NCBI RefSeq assembly: GCF_040932035.1
Contig: NZ_JBFRBB010000002.1
Coordinates: 558,001-622,000 of the forward strand
From: Hoeflea_A sp040932035
GTDB taxonomy: Bacteria; Pseudomonadota; Alphaproteobacteria; Rhizobiales; Rhizobiaceae
Length of the DNA: 64,000 nucleotides
Reading direction: 5' to 3'
Positions 34,852 through 43,243 of the stretch are shown one piece after another; the stretch's first letter is position 1; every line of letters starts with the position of its first letter. The position numbers and the translations under genes were made by a program. The notes beneath the pieces are model-generated. The model ran no database searches. It was not told the origin of the DNA and was given only the letters and a program-made list of their open reading frames with translations.

Positions 34852-35688
34852 CTATAGATCGGTCCTGACCGCCCAAAGTTCAGGAAAAAACGTACGGTCG
34901 AGCGCGGTTTTCAAGAAACCAACCCCGGATGAGCCGCCGGTACCCTTTTTGTAACCGATGATTCGCTCAACGGTTTTCATATGGCGGAACCGCCATTGCT
35001 GGAACCGGTCCTCGACATCGACAAGTTCCTCGGCAAGCTCGTAAAGCTCGAAATAACGCTCCGGCTCCCGATAGACCTGCAGCCAGATGTCGCGAAGCGC
35101 ATCGCTGAATGTATGGGTTTTTGAAAAGTCCCGTTTCAGCAGCAGATCGGGAACGTCAAATCCTGCCCGGCCGACAAGCGCGATCGCTTCATCGTAGATG
35201 CTCGGTCCGCGAAAGGCGGCTTCAAGCCGCTCAAAGATTTCCGGACGGTGCCTGTGCGGCGCCAGCATGCGTTCATCCTTGGCACCGAGCAGAATTTCCA
35301 CAAGCCGGTACTGGTAGGACTGGAAACCGGACGCCTGCCCCAACTGATCGCGGAATGTCATATAGTCGGACGGGGTCATGGTCGAAAGCACGTCCCACGC
35401 CGTAATGAGCTGCTCTTGAACCGCGGAAATGCGTGCAAGCGCCTTGAAAGCGATTCCGGCCTTGTCCTCACGCAGATTGCCCATGGCAAATTCAAGCTCG
35501 TTTATGATCAGTTTCAGCCACAGTTCCTGTACATGGTGGACAATGACAAAGAGGGTTTCATCCTGCTTGTCGCTCAGCGGAGACTGCGCCGACAGCAAAG
35601 TGTCGAGCTTCAGGTAGTCGCCATAGGACATGCGCCCCTCGAAATCGAGCGACATGCCGCTTTCGACCCGGCTGGTTTCCTTTGCCAA
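34852..35688 (-). CDS. kynA: Tryptophan 2,3-dioxygenase
   Basis: A 278-residue haem enzyme opening the indole ring of tryptophan to N-formylkynurenine. Landmarks are MSYGDYLKLDTLLSAQ, FVIVHHVQELWLKLIINEL (substrate-side His), SGFQSYQYRLVEILLG and FRHMKTVERIIGYKKGTGGSSGVGFL, which holds the haem-ligating His. It lies between purS and purQ on the other strand. Its promoter region carries an 18-base palindrome at 35756-35773. No kynB or kynU is nearby. Confidence 0.95.
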   Translation of the reverse strand: MAKETSRVESGMSLDFEGRMSYGDYLKLDTLLSAQSPLSDKQDETLFVIVHHVQELWLKLIINELEFAMGNLREDKAGIAFKALARISAVQEQLITAWDVLSTMTPSDYMTFRDQLGQASGFQSYQYRLVEILLGAKDERMLAPHRHRPEIFERLEAAFRGPSIYDEAIALVGRAGFDVPDLLLKRDFSKTHTFSDALRDIWLQVYREPERYFELYELAEELVDVEDRFQQWRFRHMKTVERIIGYKKGTGGSSGVGFLKTALDRTFFPELWAVRTDL

Positions 35689-35755
35689 TTTTTACTCCAT
35701 GGTCCGGACGATCCGGTTATCTGCAAAACACCCTGATTTCCGGTTCAGCAGCGTT

Positions 35756-35773
35756 TATTTTAAGTTTAAAATA
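35756..35773. promoter_or_regulatory. Palindrome in the kynA-purQ divergent promoter region
   Basis: TATTTTAAGTTTAAAATA has 8-bp arms (TATTTTAA/TTAAAATA) around GT. It lies 68 bases upstream of the kynA start and 110 upstream of purQ in an A+T-rich stretch. The symmetry suits a MarR- or Lrp-type dimer regulating tryptophan catabolism; no regulator gene is adjacent. Confidence 0.5.
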
Positions 35774-35882
35774 TCTAAACAATACTCCGCACTGGAAAGC
35801 AAAGCAACAGCTATCGCAATTCACCCACATATGCGTTAAAAGGCAGCCGAACCGACCCAGATCCGCAAGGCGTTCCAGAACT

Positions 35883-36551
35883 ATGAAATCTGCTGTCCTC
35901 CTCCTGCCCGGCCTCAACCGCGACCGGGACATGATTGCCGCATTGACCAAAATTTCAGGCGAGCCGCCCGTTACCGTGTGGCAGACCGAGACGGAAATTC
36001 CCGACGTCGATCTGGTCGTCATCCCGGGCGGGTTCTCCTACGGCGATTATCTGCGCTGCGGTGCCATTGCCGCCCGCATGCCGGTCATGGAAGCGGTTCG
36101 AAAAAAAGCCGAGGCAGGCGTTCGTGTTATGGGCGTGTGCAACGGCTTCCAGATTCTGGTAGAGGCGGGCCTTTTGCCCGGCGCACTGATGCGCAATGCC
36201 TCGCTCAAATTCGTCTGCCGCGAAGTTGAGCTCGAGGTCGCAAACGCAAACACAGCCTTTACCGGGCAATACGGCCAAGGCGATATCATCCGTTGCCCGG
36301 TCGCCCATCACGACGGCAACTATTTTGCCGAACCCGATGCGCTGAAGAAGCTCGAAGACAACGGACAAGTCGTTTTCCGCTACGCCAACGGTACAAACCC
36401 GAACGGCTCGATCAACGACATTGCCGGCATCGTCAATGAGGCTGGCAACGTGCTTGGCATGATGCCACACCCTGAAAATCTCATCGAAGCAGCCCATGGC
36501 GGCACCGACGGCCAGGCACTGTTCAGCGCCGCGCTTGGAATTGCCGCATGA
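35883..36551 (+). CDS. purQ: FGAM synthase, glutaminase subunit PurQ
   Basis: A 222-residue class I glutamine amidotransferase. The nucleophilic Cys is in GVCNGFQILVEAGLLPGALMRN near residue 86 and the His-Glu pair in MMPHPENLIEAAHGG near residue 196. GGFSYGDYLRCGAIAA marks the oxyanion region. It supplies ammonia to PurL. ATG 35883 fits the family start; the frame runs open upstream into the intergenic gap. It must be transcribed from its own promoter because kynA separates it from purS. Its stop overlaps the lipoprotein ATG by four bases. Confidence 0.95.
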   Translation: MKSAVLLLPGLNRDRDMIAALTKISGEPPVTVWQTETEIPDVDLVVIPGGFSYGDYLRCGAIAARMPVMEAVRKKAEAGVRVMGVCNGFQILVEAGLLPGALMRNASLKFVCREVELEVANANTAFTGQYGQGDIIRCPVAHHDGNYFAEPDALKKLEDNGQVVFRYANGTNPNGSINDIAGIVNEAGNVLGMMPHPENLIEAAHGGTDGQALFSAALGIAA

Positions 36552-36955
36552 GGGCACTGAGGCAAGGATTGACCGCTACAGCAACCCTGGTCGCCGCAGG
36601 ACTGCTGACGGCCTGCCAGACTTCCGGCCCGGGCAATCTGACTCTCAAGTCGTCCGAAGCGGCTCTGCCGACCATGGAGCGCATTGCCTTGGCAGCCAGC
36701 AAATGCTGGTTCAAGAGCGGCGAGCGCAGTTTCAGAGCCTATCGCCTTGCCCCAGAGCTCAATTCCTTTTCCGGCCGGCCCCGCATCCTGATTGTGCCGC
36801 GCAACAGACCTGAGGACCGCCCGCTGGCCGTCGTCGAAGGTGAAGGCAATCCTGCCACCGTCAACGCCTATGGTCCGCTGCTGTTCGAAGCCACCGGTAG
36901 CCGCATGACCGCCGATATCAAGCGCTGGACCAGCGGCTCGACCGCATGCGCTTAG
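36548..36955 (+). CDS. Putative lipoprotein of unknown function
   Basis: A 135-residue protein with a lipoprotein signal peptide: basic start MRALRQG, hydrophobic core, lipobox LTAC with Cys23, then QTSGPG. The mature part is short and basic (RPRILIVPRNRPEDRPLAVVEG) with two further Cys. I do not recognise a family. The ATG overlaps the purQ stop (ATGA), so it is translationally coupled, and purL follows after 31 bases. Confidence 0.78.
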   Translation: MRALRQGLTATATLVAAGLLTACQTSGPGNLTLKSSEAALPTMERIALAASKCWFKSGERSFRAYRLAPELNSFSGRPRILIVPRNRPEDRPLAVVEGEGNPATVNAYGPLLFEATGSRMTADIKRWTSGSTACA

Positions 36956-36986
36956 CCACTTTAAACTCGTTTACAATAAAGCCGAC

Positions 36987-39221
36987 ATGAACATACCCAA
37001 CGAAATCCAGATCACCCCGGACCTTATCGAAGCCCATGGGCTGAAGCCGGATGAATACGACCGCATTTTGGAGCTGATGGGCAGGGAACCGAGCTTCACC
37101 GAACTCGGTATCTTTTCGGCCATGTGGAACGAGCACTGCTCTTACAAATCCTCCAAGAAATGGTTGCGCACGCTACCGACCGACGGCCCGCAGGTCATAC
37201 AGGGCCCCGGAGAAAACGCCGGTGTCGTCGACATTGGCGATGGCGACTGCGTTGTCTTCAAGATGGAGAGTCACAATCACCCCTCCTACATCGAACCCTA
37301 TCAGGGCGCGGCGACGGGCGTTGGCGGCATTTTGCGCGACGTCTTCACCATGGGCGCACGGCCCATTGCATCAATGAACGCCCTGCGTTTTGGCGAACCC
37401 GATCATCCCAAAACCCATCACCTTGTCGCCGGGGTTGTTGCCGGTGTCGGCGGATATGGCAATTCCTTCGGCGTTCCGACCGTGGGCGGCGAGGTCGAGT
37501 TCGACGCGCGCTACAATGGCAACTGCCTCGTCAACGCGTTTGCTGCGGGTCTCGCAAAGTCCGATGCGATCTTCTACTCCAAGGCAGAAGGCGTTGGATT
37601 GCCCGTCGTCTATCTTGGCGCAAAGACCGGCCGGGACGGTGTCGGTGGAGCAACGATGGCCTCAGCCGAGTTCGACGAATCGATCGAAGAGAAACGTCCG
37701 ACCGTGCAGGTGGGCGACCCGTTCACTGAAAAATGCCTGCTGGAAGCCTGTCTGGAGCTAATGGCATCCGGTGCCGTTATCGCCATTCAGGACATGGGGG
37801 CGGCCGGCCTCACCTGCTCTGCCGTTGAAATGGGCGCAAAAGGCGATCTCGGCATTGAGCTCGACCTCGATAAGGTGCCGGTGCGCGAAGAAAACATGAG
37901 CGCCTACGAGATGATGCTTTCTGAAAGCCAGGAACGCATGCTCATGGTCCTGCGTCCGGAAATGGAAGCCGAAGCCCAGGCGATCTTTGTCAAATGGGGG
38001 CTGGACTTTGCCATTGTCGGCAAGACCACCGACGATCTGCGCTTTCGGATATTCCACCAGGGTGACCTCGTCGCCGACCTGCCGATCAAGGAACTCGGCG
38101 ACGAAGCACCGGAATATGACCGCCCCTGGCGTGAAACCGGTCTTTATTCACCGCTTGCCGCACAGCAGATCGATGAGCCCGAAGACTACGGCAAGGCGTT
38201 GCTGTCACTCGTTGGATCCGCCAACAATGCGTCGCGCCGCTGGGTGTTCGAACAATATGACACGCTCATCCAGGGAAACAGCCTGCAATTGCCCGGCGGA
38301 GATGCGGGCGTTGTCCGCGTCGACGGCCATCCCTCGAAAGCGCTTGCCTTTTCCTCCGATGTGACCCCGCGCTATTGCGAGGCCGACCCGTTTGAAGGCG
38401 GCAAGCAGGCCGTCGCCGAGTGTTGGCGCAATCTGACGGCAACCGGCGCCGAACCGCTGGCATCGACAGACAATCTCAATTTCGGCAATCCGGAGCGCCC
38501 CGAAATCATGGGCCAGCTTGTGAAAGCGATCGAAGGTATCGGCGAAGCCTGCTCAGCCCTCGGCTTTCCCATCGTTTCCGGCAATGTCTCTCTTTATAAC
38601 GAGACCAATGGGGAGGCGATCCTGCCGACCCCCACAATTGCCGGTGTCGGCCTCATCCCGGACTGGTCGCAGATGGCAACCATAGGCGGTTCGAATGAGG
38701 GCGACGTCATCATCCTGTTCGGCGGGGACGGGACCCATCTCGGCCAGTCGGTTTATCTGCGCGATCATCTCGGCCAGACGGACGGCCCCCCGCCTCCGGT
38801 CGATCTTTGGGCGGAAAAGCGAAATGGCGATTTTGTCCGCTCAGCCATCCGCAACGACCAGTTCAGCGCCTGCCACGACATCTCCGACGGCGGCCTCGCC
38901 CTGTGCCTGTCGGAAATGGCCATCGCATCAGGTAAAGGCATGCAGATTGGCCTGGATAACGAACTGGAACCCGCGCACGCGCAGCTCTTTGGTGAGGATC
39001 AGGCGCGCTATGTCGCGACCGTATCACCCGAGCTCGCCAACTTCGTATGCATGAATGCCGAAGGCGCCGGTGTGTCCTTCAGGCGGCTCGGAACCGTCGG
39101 CGGTGACCGATTGACGATCGATGAGCTGCTCTCCATATCTGTAGAAGAGTTGCGCACTGCCTATGAATCATGGTTCCCAGACTATATGGATGGGACTGCA
39201 GCAATGGCTGGTGAAGGCTGA
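36987..39221 (+). CDS. purL: FGAM synthase, large subunit PurL
   Basis: A 744-residue ATP-dependent synthetase of the small-PurL type that needs PurQ and PurS. The N-terminus shows GIFSAMWNEHCSYKSSKKWLR, then FKMESHNHPSYIEPYQGAATGVGGILRD near residue 90 and IQDMGAAGLTCSAVEMGAKGDLGIEL near residue 265. The second half repeats the fold (FSACHDISDGGLALCLSEMA). It makes formylglycinamidine ribotide in purine synthesis. Confidence 0.97.
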   Translation: MNIPNEIQITPDLIEAHGLKPDEYDRILELMGREPSFTELGIFSAMWNEHCSYKSSKKWLRTLPTDGPQVIQGPGENAGVVDIGDGDCVVFKMESHNHPSYIEPYQGAATGVGGILRDVFTMGARPIASMNALRFGEPDHPKTHHLVAGVVAGVGGYGNSFGVPTVGGEVEFDARYNGNCLVNAFAAGLAKSDAIFYSKAEGVGLPVVYLGAKTGRDGVGGATMASAEFDESIEEKRPTVQVGDPFTEKCLLEACLELMASGAVIAIQDMGAAGLTCSAVEMGAKGDLGIELDLDKVPVREENMSAYEMMLSESQERMLMVLRPEMEAEAQAIFVKWGLDFAIVGKTTDDLRFRIFHQGDLVADLPIKELGDEAPEYDRPWRETGLYSPLAAQQIDEPEDYGKALLSLVGSANNASRRWVFEQYDTLIQGNSLQLPGGDAGVVRVDGHPSKALAFSSDVTPRYCEADPFEGGKQAVAECWRNLTATGAEPLASTDNLNFGNPERPEIMGQLVKAIEGIGEACSALGFPIVSGNVSLYNETNGEAILPTPTIAGVGLIPDWSQMATIGGSNEGDVIILFGGDGTHLGQSVYLRDHLGQTDGPPPPVDLWAEKRNGDFVRSAIRNDQFSACHDISDGGLALCLSEMAIASGKGMQIGLDNELEPAHAQLFGEDQARYVATVSPELANFVCMNAEGAGVSFRRLGTVGGDRLTIDELLSISVEELRTAYESWFPDYMDGTAAMAGEG

Positions 39222-39266
39222 GCGCGTGCAGAAAGACAGTTTGAAGAAGAATACGGGGAGAATGCC

Positions 39267-39500
39267 ATGCCGATGAGCGCCGGAGACATTGAAGAGATGA
39301 TCAAGGCCGCAATCCCTGATGCGGACGTGACCATCCGCGATCTTGCTGGTGATGGCGATCACTACGCCGCCGAAGTTGTTTCGGAAAGTTTTCGAGGTAA
39401 GTCGCGGGTGCAACAGCACCAGATGGTCTATAAGGCCCTCCAGGGAAATATGGGCGATGCATTGCATGCCCTGGCGCTGCAAACGAGCGCGCCTGAGTAG
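39267..39500 (+). CDS. BolA family protein
   Basis: A 77-residue BolA-fold protein: IEEMIKAAIPDADVTIRDLAGDGDHYAAEVVSESFRGKSRVQQHQMVYKALQGNMGDALHALAL. The conserved VxxHQ-type histidine that can ligate an Fe-S cluster with a CGFS glutaredoxin is present (QQHQMVY). grxD follows about 570 bases on, the usual partner for iron-sulfur regulation. ATG 39267 or 39273 could be the start. Confidence 0.93.
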   Translation: MPMSAGDIEEMIKAAIPDADVTIRDLAGDGDHYAAEVVSESFRGKSRVQQHQMVYKALQGNMGDALHALALQTSAPE

Positions 39501-39611
39501 CGAAAAATTCCATGAATGCAACCTGAATGGCGCATTCGAGCGCCGTTCAGCCGGGTCCGCCTAGTTTGTTCATGCACCCGAAAGGGATTGAACAAACCAA
39601 GGAGAGACCAA

Positions 39612-39878
39612 ATGAAAACCGCAATCGCAACCGCTGCTTCTTTCGCCATCGCCGCAACGCTGTCGCTTGCCGCCTTTGCACCGGCAAATGCGGATACGCT
39701 GCGCCGCGCGACCGGCCCGACCACTACGGCACCGATGAAGATCCAGTCCGGCTCCGGACCGACCGCTGCGCCGTTCGACAATACGGCCCATGCCTGGACC
39801 TCCGCTTGCTATGCGGAATTCGGCCCCGATGCCAAATATCCGGATCCGGCTCTTTTGGAAAAGTGCCTGAACTTCTGA
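39612..39878 (+). CDS. Small secreted protein of unknown function
   Basis: An 88-residue exported protein. The signal peptide runs MKTAIATAASFAIAATLSLAA with cleavage at PANA/DT. The mature 61 residues contain a Thr/Pro-rich stretch (TGPTTTAPMKIQSGSGPTAAPF) and two Cys around YAEFGPDAKYPDPALLEKCLNF, possibly a disulfide. AAGGAGAG precedes the ATG. It stands between bolA and grxD and has its own strong terminator at 39901-39929. I do not recognise a family, but short signal-peptide genes with this tail occur in Rhizobiales. Confidence 0.75.
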   Translation: MKTAIATAASFAIAATLSLAAFAPANADTLRRATGPTTTAPMKIQSGSGPTAAPFDNTAHAWTSACYAEFGPDAKYPDPALLEKCLNF

Positions 39879-39900
39879 CCGAAATGTCAAAGCTGAGTTG

Positions 39901-39929
39901 AAGGCTGCGGAATCTCCGCAGCCTTTTTT
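39901..39929 (+). terminator. Intrinsic terminator
   Basis: AAGGCTGCGG/CCGCAGCCTT stem with a 5-base loop followed by six T. It lies 23 bases past the small secreted protein gene. Confidence 0.88.
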
Positions 39930-40072
39930 GCTTTGAAAGCCACAACTTGCAAGCACCCTTGCCAATTTCGTTGCTGCTTTGCCGCAGGGGCTGGAAATCC
40001 GGACGGTTCGGAGTTATTTACGGGCTAACACAAACTCCGGGCCTTTTCCCCGGCAGCGACAAGGAATAACTC

Positions 40073-40408
40073 ATGACCGCCATCAACGAATTCATCGACA
40101 ATGAAGTCAAGGGCAGCGATGTCGTCCTCTTCATGAAGGGCACACCGTCATTTCCGCAATGCGGCTTTTCCGGTCAGGTGGTTCAGATTCTCGACTATCT
40201 CGGCGTTGAATATAAAGGCGTCAATGTTCTGGCCGACGACGATCTGCGCCAGGGCATCAAGGACTATTCGAACTGGCCGACAATTCCGCAGCTCTACGTA
40301 AAGGGCGAATTCGTCGGCGGATGCGATATCATTCGCGAGATGTTCCAGGCCAGCGAGCTCCAGAGCCACCTGAGCGAAAAGGGCATCGCAGTCAAAGGCG
40401 CGGCCTGA
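40073..40408 (+). CDS. grxD: Monothiol glutaredoxin (Grx4 type)
   Basis: A 111-residue CGFS glutaredoxin: VVLFMKGTPSFPQCGFSGQVVQILDYLGV with Cys about 29, then WPTIPQLYVKGEFVGGCDIIREMFQ for glutathione binding. It carries [2Fe-2S] clusters with glutathione and pairs with BolA in iron-sulfur delivery and sensing. The stop overlaps the ytoQ ATG (TGATG). Confidence 0.96.
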   Translation: MTAINEFIDNEVKGSDVVLFMKGTPSFPQCGFSGQVVQILDYLGVEYKGVNVLADDDLRQGIKDYSNWPTIPQLYVKGEFVGGCDIIREMFQASELQSHLSEKGIAVKGAA

Positions 40409-40875
40409 TGCGTAACTGGAACGTTTATCTCTCCGGAGAAATCCACACGGACTGGCGCGAGCAGATCGAGGCTGGCGTCAAGGCCGCCAATCTGCCGGTA
40501 ACCTTCAGCGCTCCGGTGACGCATCACGAAGCTTCGGATGATTGCGGCGTATCGATCCTCGGCGCCGAGCCGGACAAATTCTGGCACGATCACAAGGGCG
40601 CACAGGTCAATGCGATCCGTACCCGCACGCTCTTAGCCGACGCCGACGTCGTCGTCGTGCGCTTCGGCGAAAAGTACAAGCAGTGGAACGCCGCTTTTGA
40701 CGCCGGCTATGCCTCGGCACTCGGTAAATCGCTGATTGTCATGCATGGTCCCGAACACCAGCATCCGCTGAAGGAAGTCGACGCCGCGGCACTCGCCGTT
40801 GTCGAGACACCCGATCAGATCGTCCGCATCCTGGACTATGTCATAAACGGCAATCTGGCCGGATATACCGGCTAA
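40408..40875 (+). CDS. YtoQ family protein
   Basis: A 155-residue protein starting MRNWNVYLSGEIHTDWREQI and containing FSAPVTHHEASDDCGVSILG, VNAIRTRTLLADADVVVVRFGEKYKQWNAAFDAGYASALGKSLIVMH. The fold resembles nucleoside 2-deoxyribosyltransferases, and the NAAFDAGYA region corresponds to their active-site Asp/Glu area. Biochemical function is not established. The ATG overlaps the grxD stop, so they are co-translated. Confidence 0.88.
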   Translation: MRNWNVYLSGEIHTDWREQIEAGVKAANLPVTFSAPVTHHEASDDCGVSILGAEPDKFWHDHKGAQVNAIRTRTLLADADVVVVRFGEKYKQWNAAFDAGYASALGKSLIVMHGPEHQHPLKEVDAAALAVVETPDQIVRILDYVINGNLAGYTG

Positions 40876-41115
40876 CTCCGCCAATCGATCATCGCTGACG
40901 GAGGGCCTTCCGTCAGCGCCATAGTGATCGTACTGTATTGCCAATTCAGCGATTTAACGATACGCCAATGTTCCGGGCCGCGCGAAATCTGCGGACCGGT
41001 CGATATGATTCGCGGGTATGCGCCTGATTTAACAGGCCCCGCACGGATCCCGACATTTGCATATTTCGCCCGGCCGTTTTCCGGTCTTTTTCGGCGTTAT
41101 ACCAAAGGCAGCAAC

Positions 41116-42396
41116 ATGGACATGAGAAGCGAACCCGGTTCGGGTCGACAATCCGCTGGTGCAAAACAGCGCGTTGAAAGAGTTGAAAAAGCCGGCATCG
41201 GTTTTCTCGAATTCATCGTGCTTGTCGCAGCGTTGAGCTCAATCGTCGCGCTTTCCATCGACATCATGCTGCCGGCCCTGCCGCAGATCGGCGACAGTTT
41301 TTCCATTACAGACGACAATGACCGCCAGGCAGTCATCGTCGTGTTCATGCTTGGTTTTGGCTGCGCCCAGATCCTCTTCGGCCCGCTGTCGGACCGGTTT
41401 GGACGCAAGATCGTTTTGATCCCTGCAATCCTTTTTTATGCCGTGACTGCGGTAGCGGACGCTTTTGCAGACAGTTTTTCCATGCTCCTGCTATTGCGCC
41501 TGGCGCAGGGCGTTGGAGCAGCGGCGGTGCGCATTGTGGTCAACGCCATTGTGCGCGACTGCTTCGGCGGCCGTGAAATGGCACGGGTCATGTCCTATAC
41601 ATTCACCGTCTTCATGATCGTGCCCATTGTCGCTCCGGCAATCGGCCAGTGGATCGTCGATATTTCGTCCTGGCAGTGGATATTTATTTTCCTCGGCTTT
41701 GCCGGCCTTCTTCTGGCGGCCTGGAGCGGCTTGCGCATGCGGGAAACCCTGCCGCGCGAGGAAAGGTTGCCGCTGTCGTTTTCTGCTATCGGCAACGCAT
41801 TCAAGGAGATCCTCTCGAACCGTCTCGCGATGGGCTATACGCTGGCATCCACCCTGTGCTTCGGCGGGCTTTTTGCATTTGTTGTATCGGCCCAGCAGGT
41901 ATTCCAGTCTGTCTACGATCTCGGCCACCTTTTTGCGCTGGTCTTTGCCCTCAACGCCGGCGTGATGGCGGTGCTGAATTTCACCAATGGTTTTCTTGTG
42001 CGCAAGGTGGGTATGCGGCTGATATCCCACAGCGCGCTCATTGCATTTGCAACCCTCGGCACGATCCTGCTTGTGATCAGCTTTGCCGGAACGCCACCCT
42101 TCCTGGTCGCCTATCTGCTCTTGGCGGCCATCGCCGGCGCTTTTGGTCTCGTTCCGCCGAATTTTAACGCATTGGCAATGGAGCCGCTCGGCCACATCGC
42201 CGGCACGGCGTCATCGGTAATGGGCGTCATATCCTTCACCGGCGGCGCGGTGCTTGGAGCTGTAGTCGGGCAGGCTTTTGACGGCACGCTGGTGCCACTT
42301 GCAATGGGATATGCCGTGTTCGGCTGGACCGCCGTGGTCATCATCGTGTGGACCGAAAAGGGCAAGCTCTTCGTGCGACCGGACCAAACTGAATAG
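41116..42396 (+). CDS. MFS drug/metabolite exporter (Bcr/CflA type)
   Basis: A 426-residue 12-helix major facilitator. Helix 1 starts GFLEFIVLVAALSSIVALSIDIMLPALPQIG, a Bcr/CflA-type beginning, with the loop 2-3 motif FGPLSDRFGRKIVL and motif C near IVPIVAPAIGQWI. It likely exports small hydrophobic compounds by proton antiport. ATG 41116 was chosen because upstream residues do not resemble the family. Convergent with the inositol-phosphatase-type gene. Confidence 0.88.
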   Translation: MDMRSEPGSGRQSAGAKQRVERVEKAGIGFLEFIVLVAALSSIVALSIDIMLPALPQIGDSFSITDDNDRQAVIVVFMLGFGCAQILFGPLSDRFGRKIVLIPAILFYAVTAVADAFADSFSMLLLLRLAQGVGAAAVRIVVNAIVRDCFGGREMARVMSYTFTVFMIVPIVAPAIGQWIVDISSWQWIFIFLGFAGLLLAAWSGLRMRETLPREERLPLSFSAIGNAFKEILSNRLAMGYTLASTLCFGGLFAFVVSAQQVFQSVYDLGHLFALVFALNAGVMAVLNFTNGFLVRKVGMRLISHSALIAFATLGTILLVISFAGTPPFLVAYLLLAAIAGAFGLVPPNFNALAMEPLGHIAGTASSVMGVISFTGGAVLGAVVGQAFDGTLVPLAMGYAVFGWTAVVIIVWTEKGKLFVRPDQTE

Positions 42397-42415
42397 CTGT
42401 AATCAGGCGGCGTTC

Positions 42416-43243
42416 TTACGCATCGAAAATTTCCCTGCGGATCAACTCCCAGCAATCCCTGTCGGAGGCCGTGATTAGGCCGCCCTCTACGATGCCCGGC
42501 CTGTAACGTTCACCATCGACACAGGCGGAGTAGCCGCCGGCCTCTTCGTGGATAAGAACACCGGCAAGATGATCCCAGGGCATGAGGTTCTGGGCACTGA
42601 CGAAGTGTGCCCTGCCCGTCGCTGCCAAGCGGTATTCCCAAGCTGAACAGCGGAAACCGAAAGACATGCCGATCTTTGAAAGATTGCCGGCAACGCGGCT
42701 TCTCTGCGGCTCGCTCATGAAGCCCCAGGACACCGTGCCGACCATCTGATCGAGCGTCACGGGTGCGGCCACCTTGACCGGCTCCGCATTGCCCTGCTCG
42801 TCGATGAGCCGGCTGCCGCCACCCGCGACACCGACAAGGCTTTCGCCCCCGATCGGATAATGGATGATCCCGGCGACGCACTCGCCGCCGACGACCACAG
42901 CGAGTATCGTTCCGAAAGTCGGCATTCCGGACGCAAAATTATACGTCCCGTCGACCGGATCGATTACGAAGGCCAGATCCGTGTCGCCGAGGCCTTCGAT
43001 GACGGACGGATCTTCCGCCGCAGCTTCCTCTCCGACGATGCGTGCATTCGGATAGTGTTGAAGCAGCGCAGCGGAAATATATTTCTCAGCCGCCGTATCG
43101 GCCTCGGTCACGACATCCCACGACGCCTCTTTCTCTTTGATGTCGGCGTCGTTGATCCGACAGAAGCGCGGCACGATTTCTCTATCGCCCGCCTGCACCA
43201 GAATATCATTCAGCGTGGCGATATCGCGATCGGAAAATATCAT
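42416..43243 (-). CDS. Inositol monophosphatase family protein
   Basis: A 275-residue Mg-dependent phosphatase. Metal-binding motifs are ARIVGEEAAAEDPS near residue 70, VIDPVDGTYNFASGMPTFG near residue 92, and the C-terminal AQNLMPWDHLAGVLIHEEAGG near residue 218. Substrates in this family include inositol phosphates, PAP and histidinol phosphate; which applies here is not clear. Its ATG overlaps the ttcA stop by four bases. Confidence 0.9.
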   Translation of the reverse strand: MIFSDRDIATLNDILVQAGDREIVPRFCRINDADIKEKEASWDVVTEADTAAEKYISAALLQHYPNARIVGEEAAAEDPSVIEGLGDTDLAFVIDPVDGTYNFASGMPTFGTILAVVVGGECVAGIIHYPIGGESLVGVAGGGSRLIDEQGNAEPVKVAAPVTLDQMVGTVSWGFMSEPQRSRVAGNLSKIGMSFGFRCSAWEYRLAATGRAHFVSAQNLMPWDHLAGVLIHEEAGGYSACVDGERYRPGIVEGGLITASDRDCWELIRREIFDA

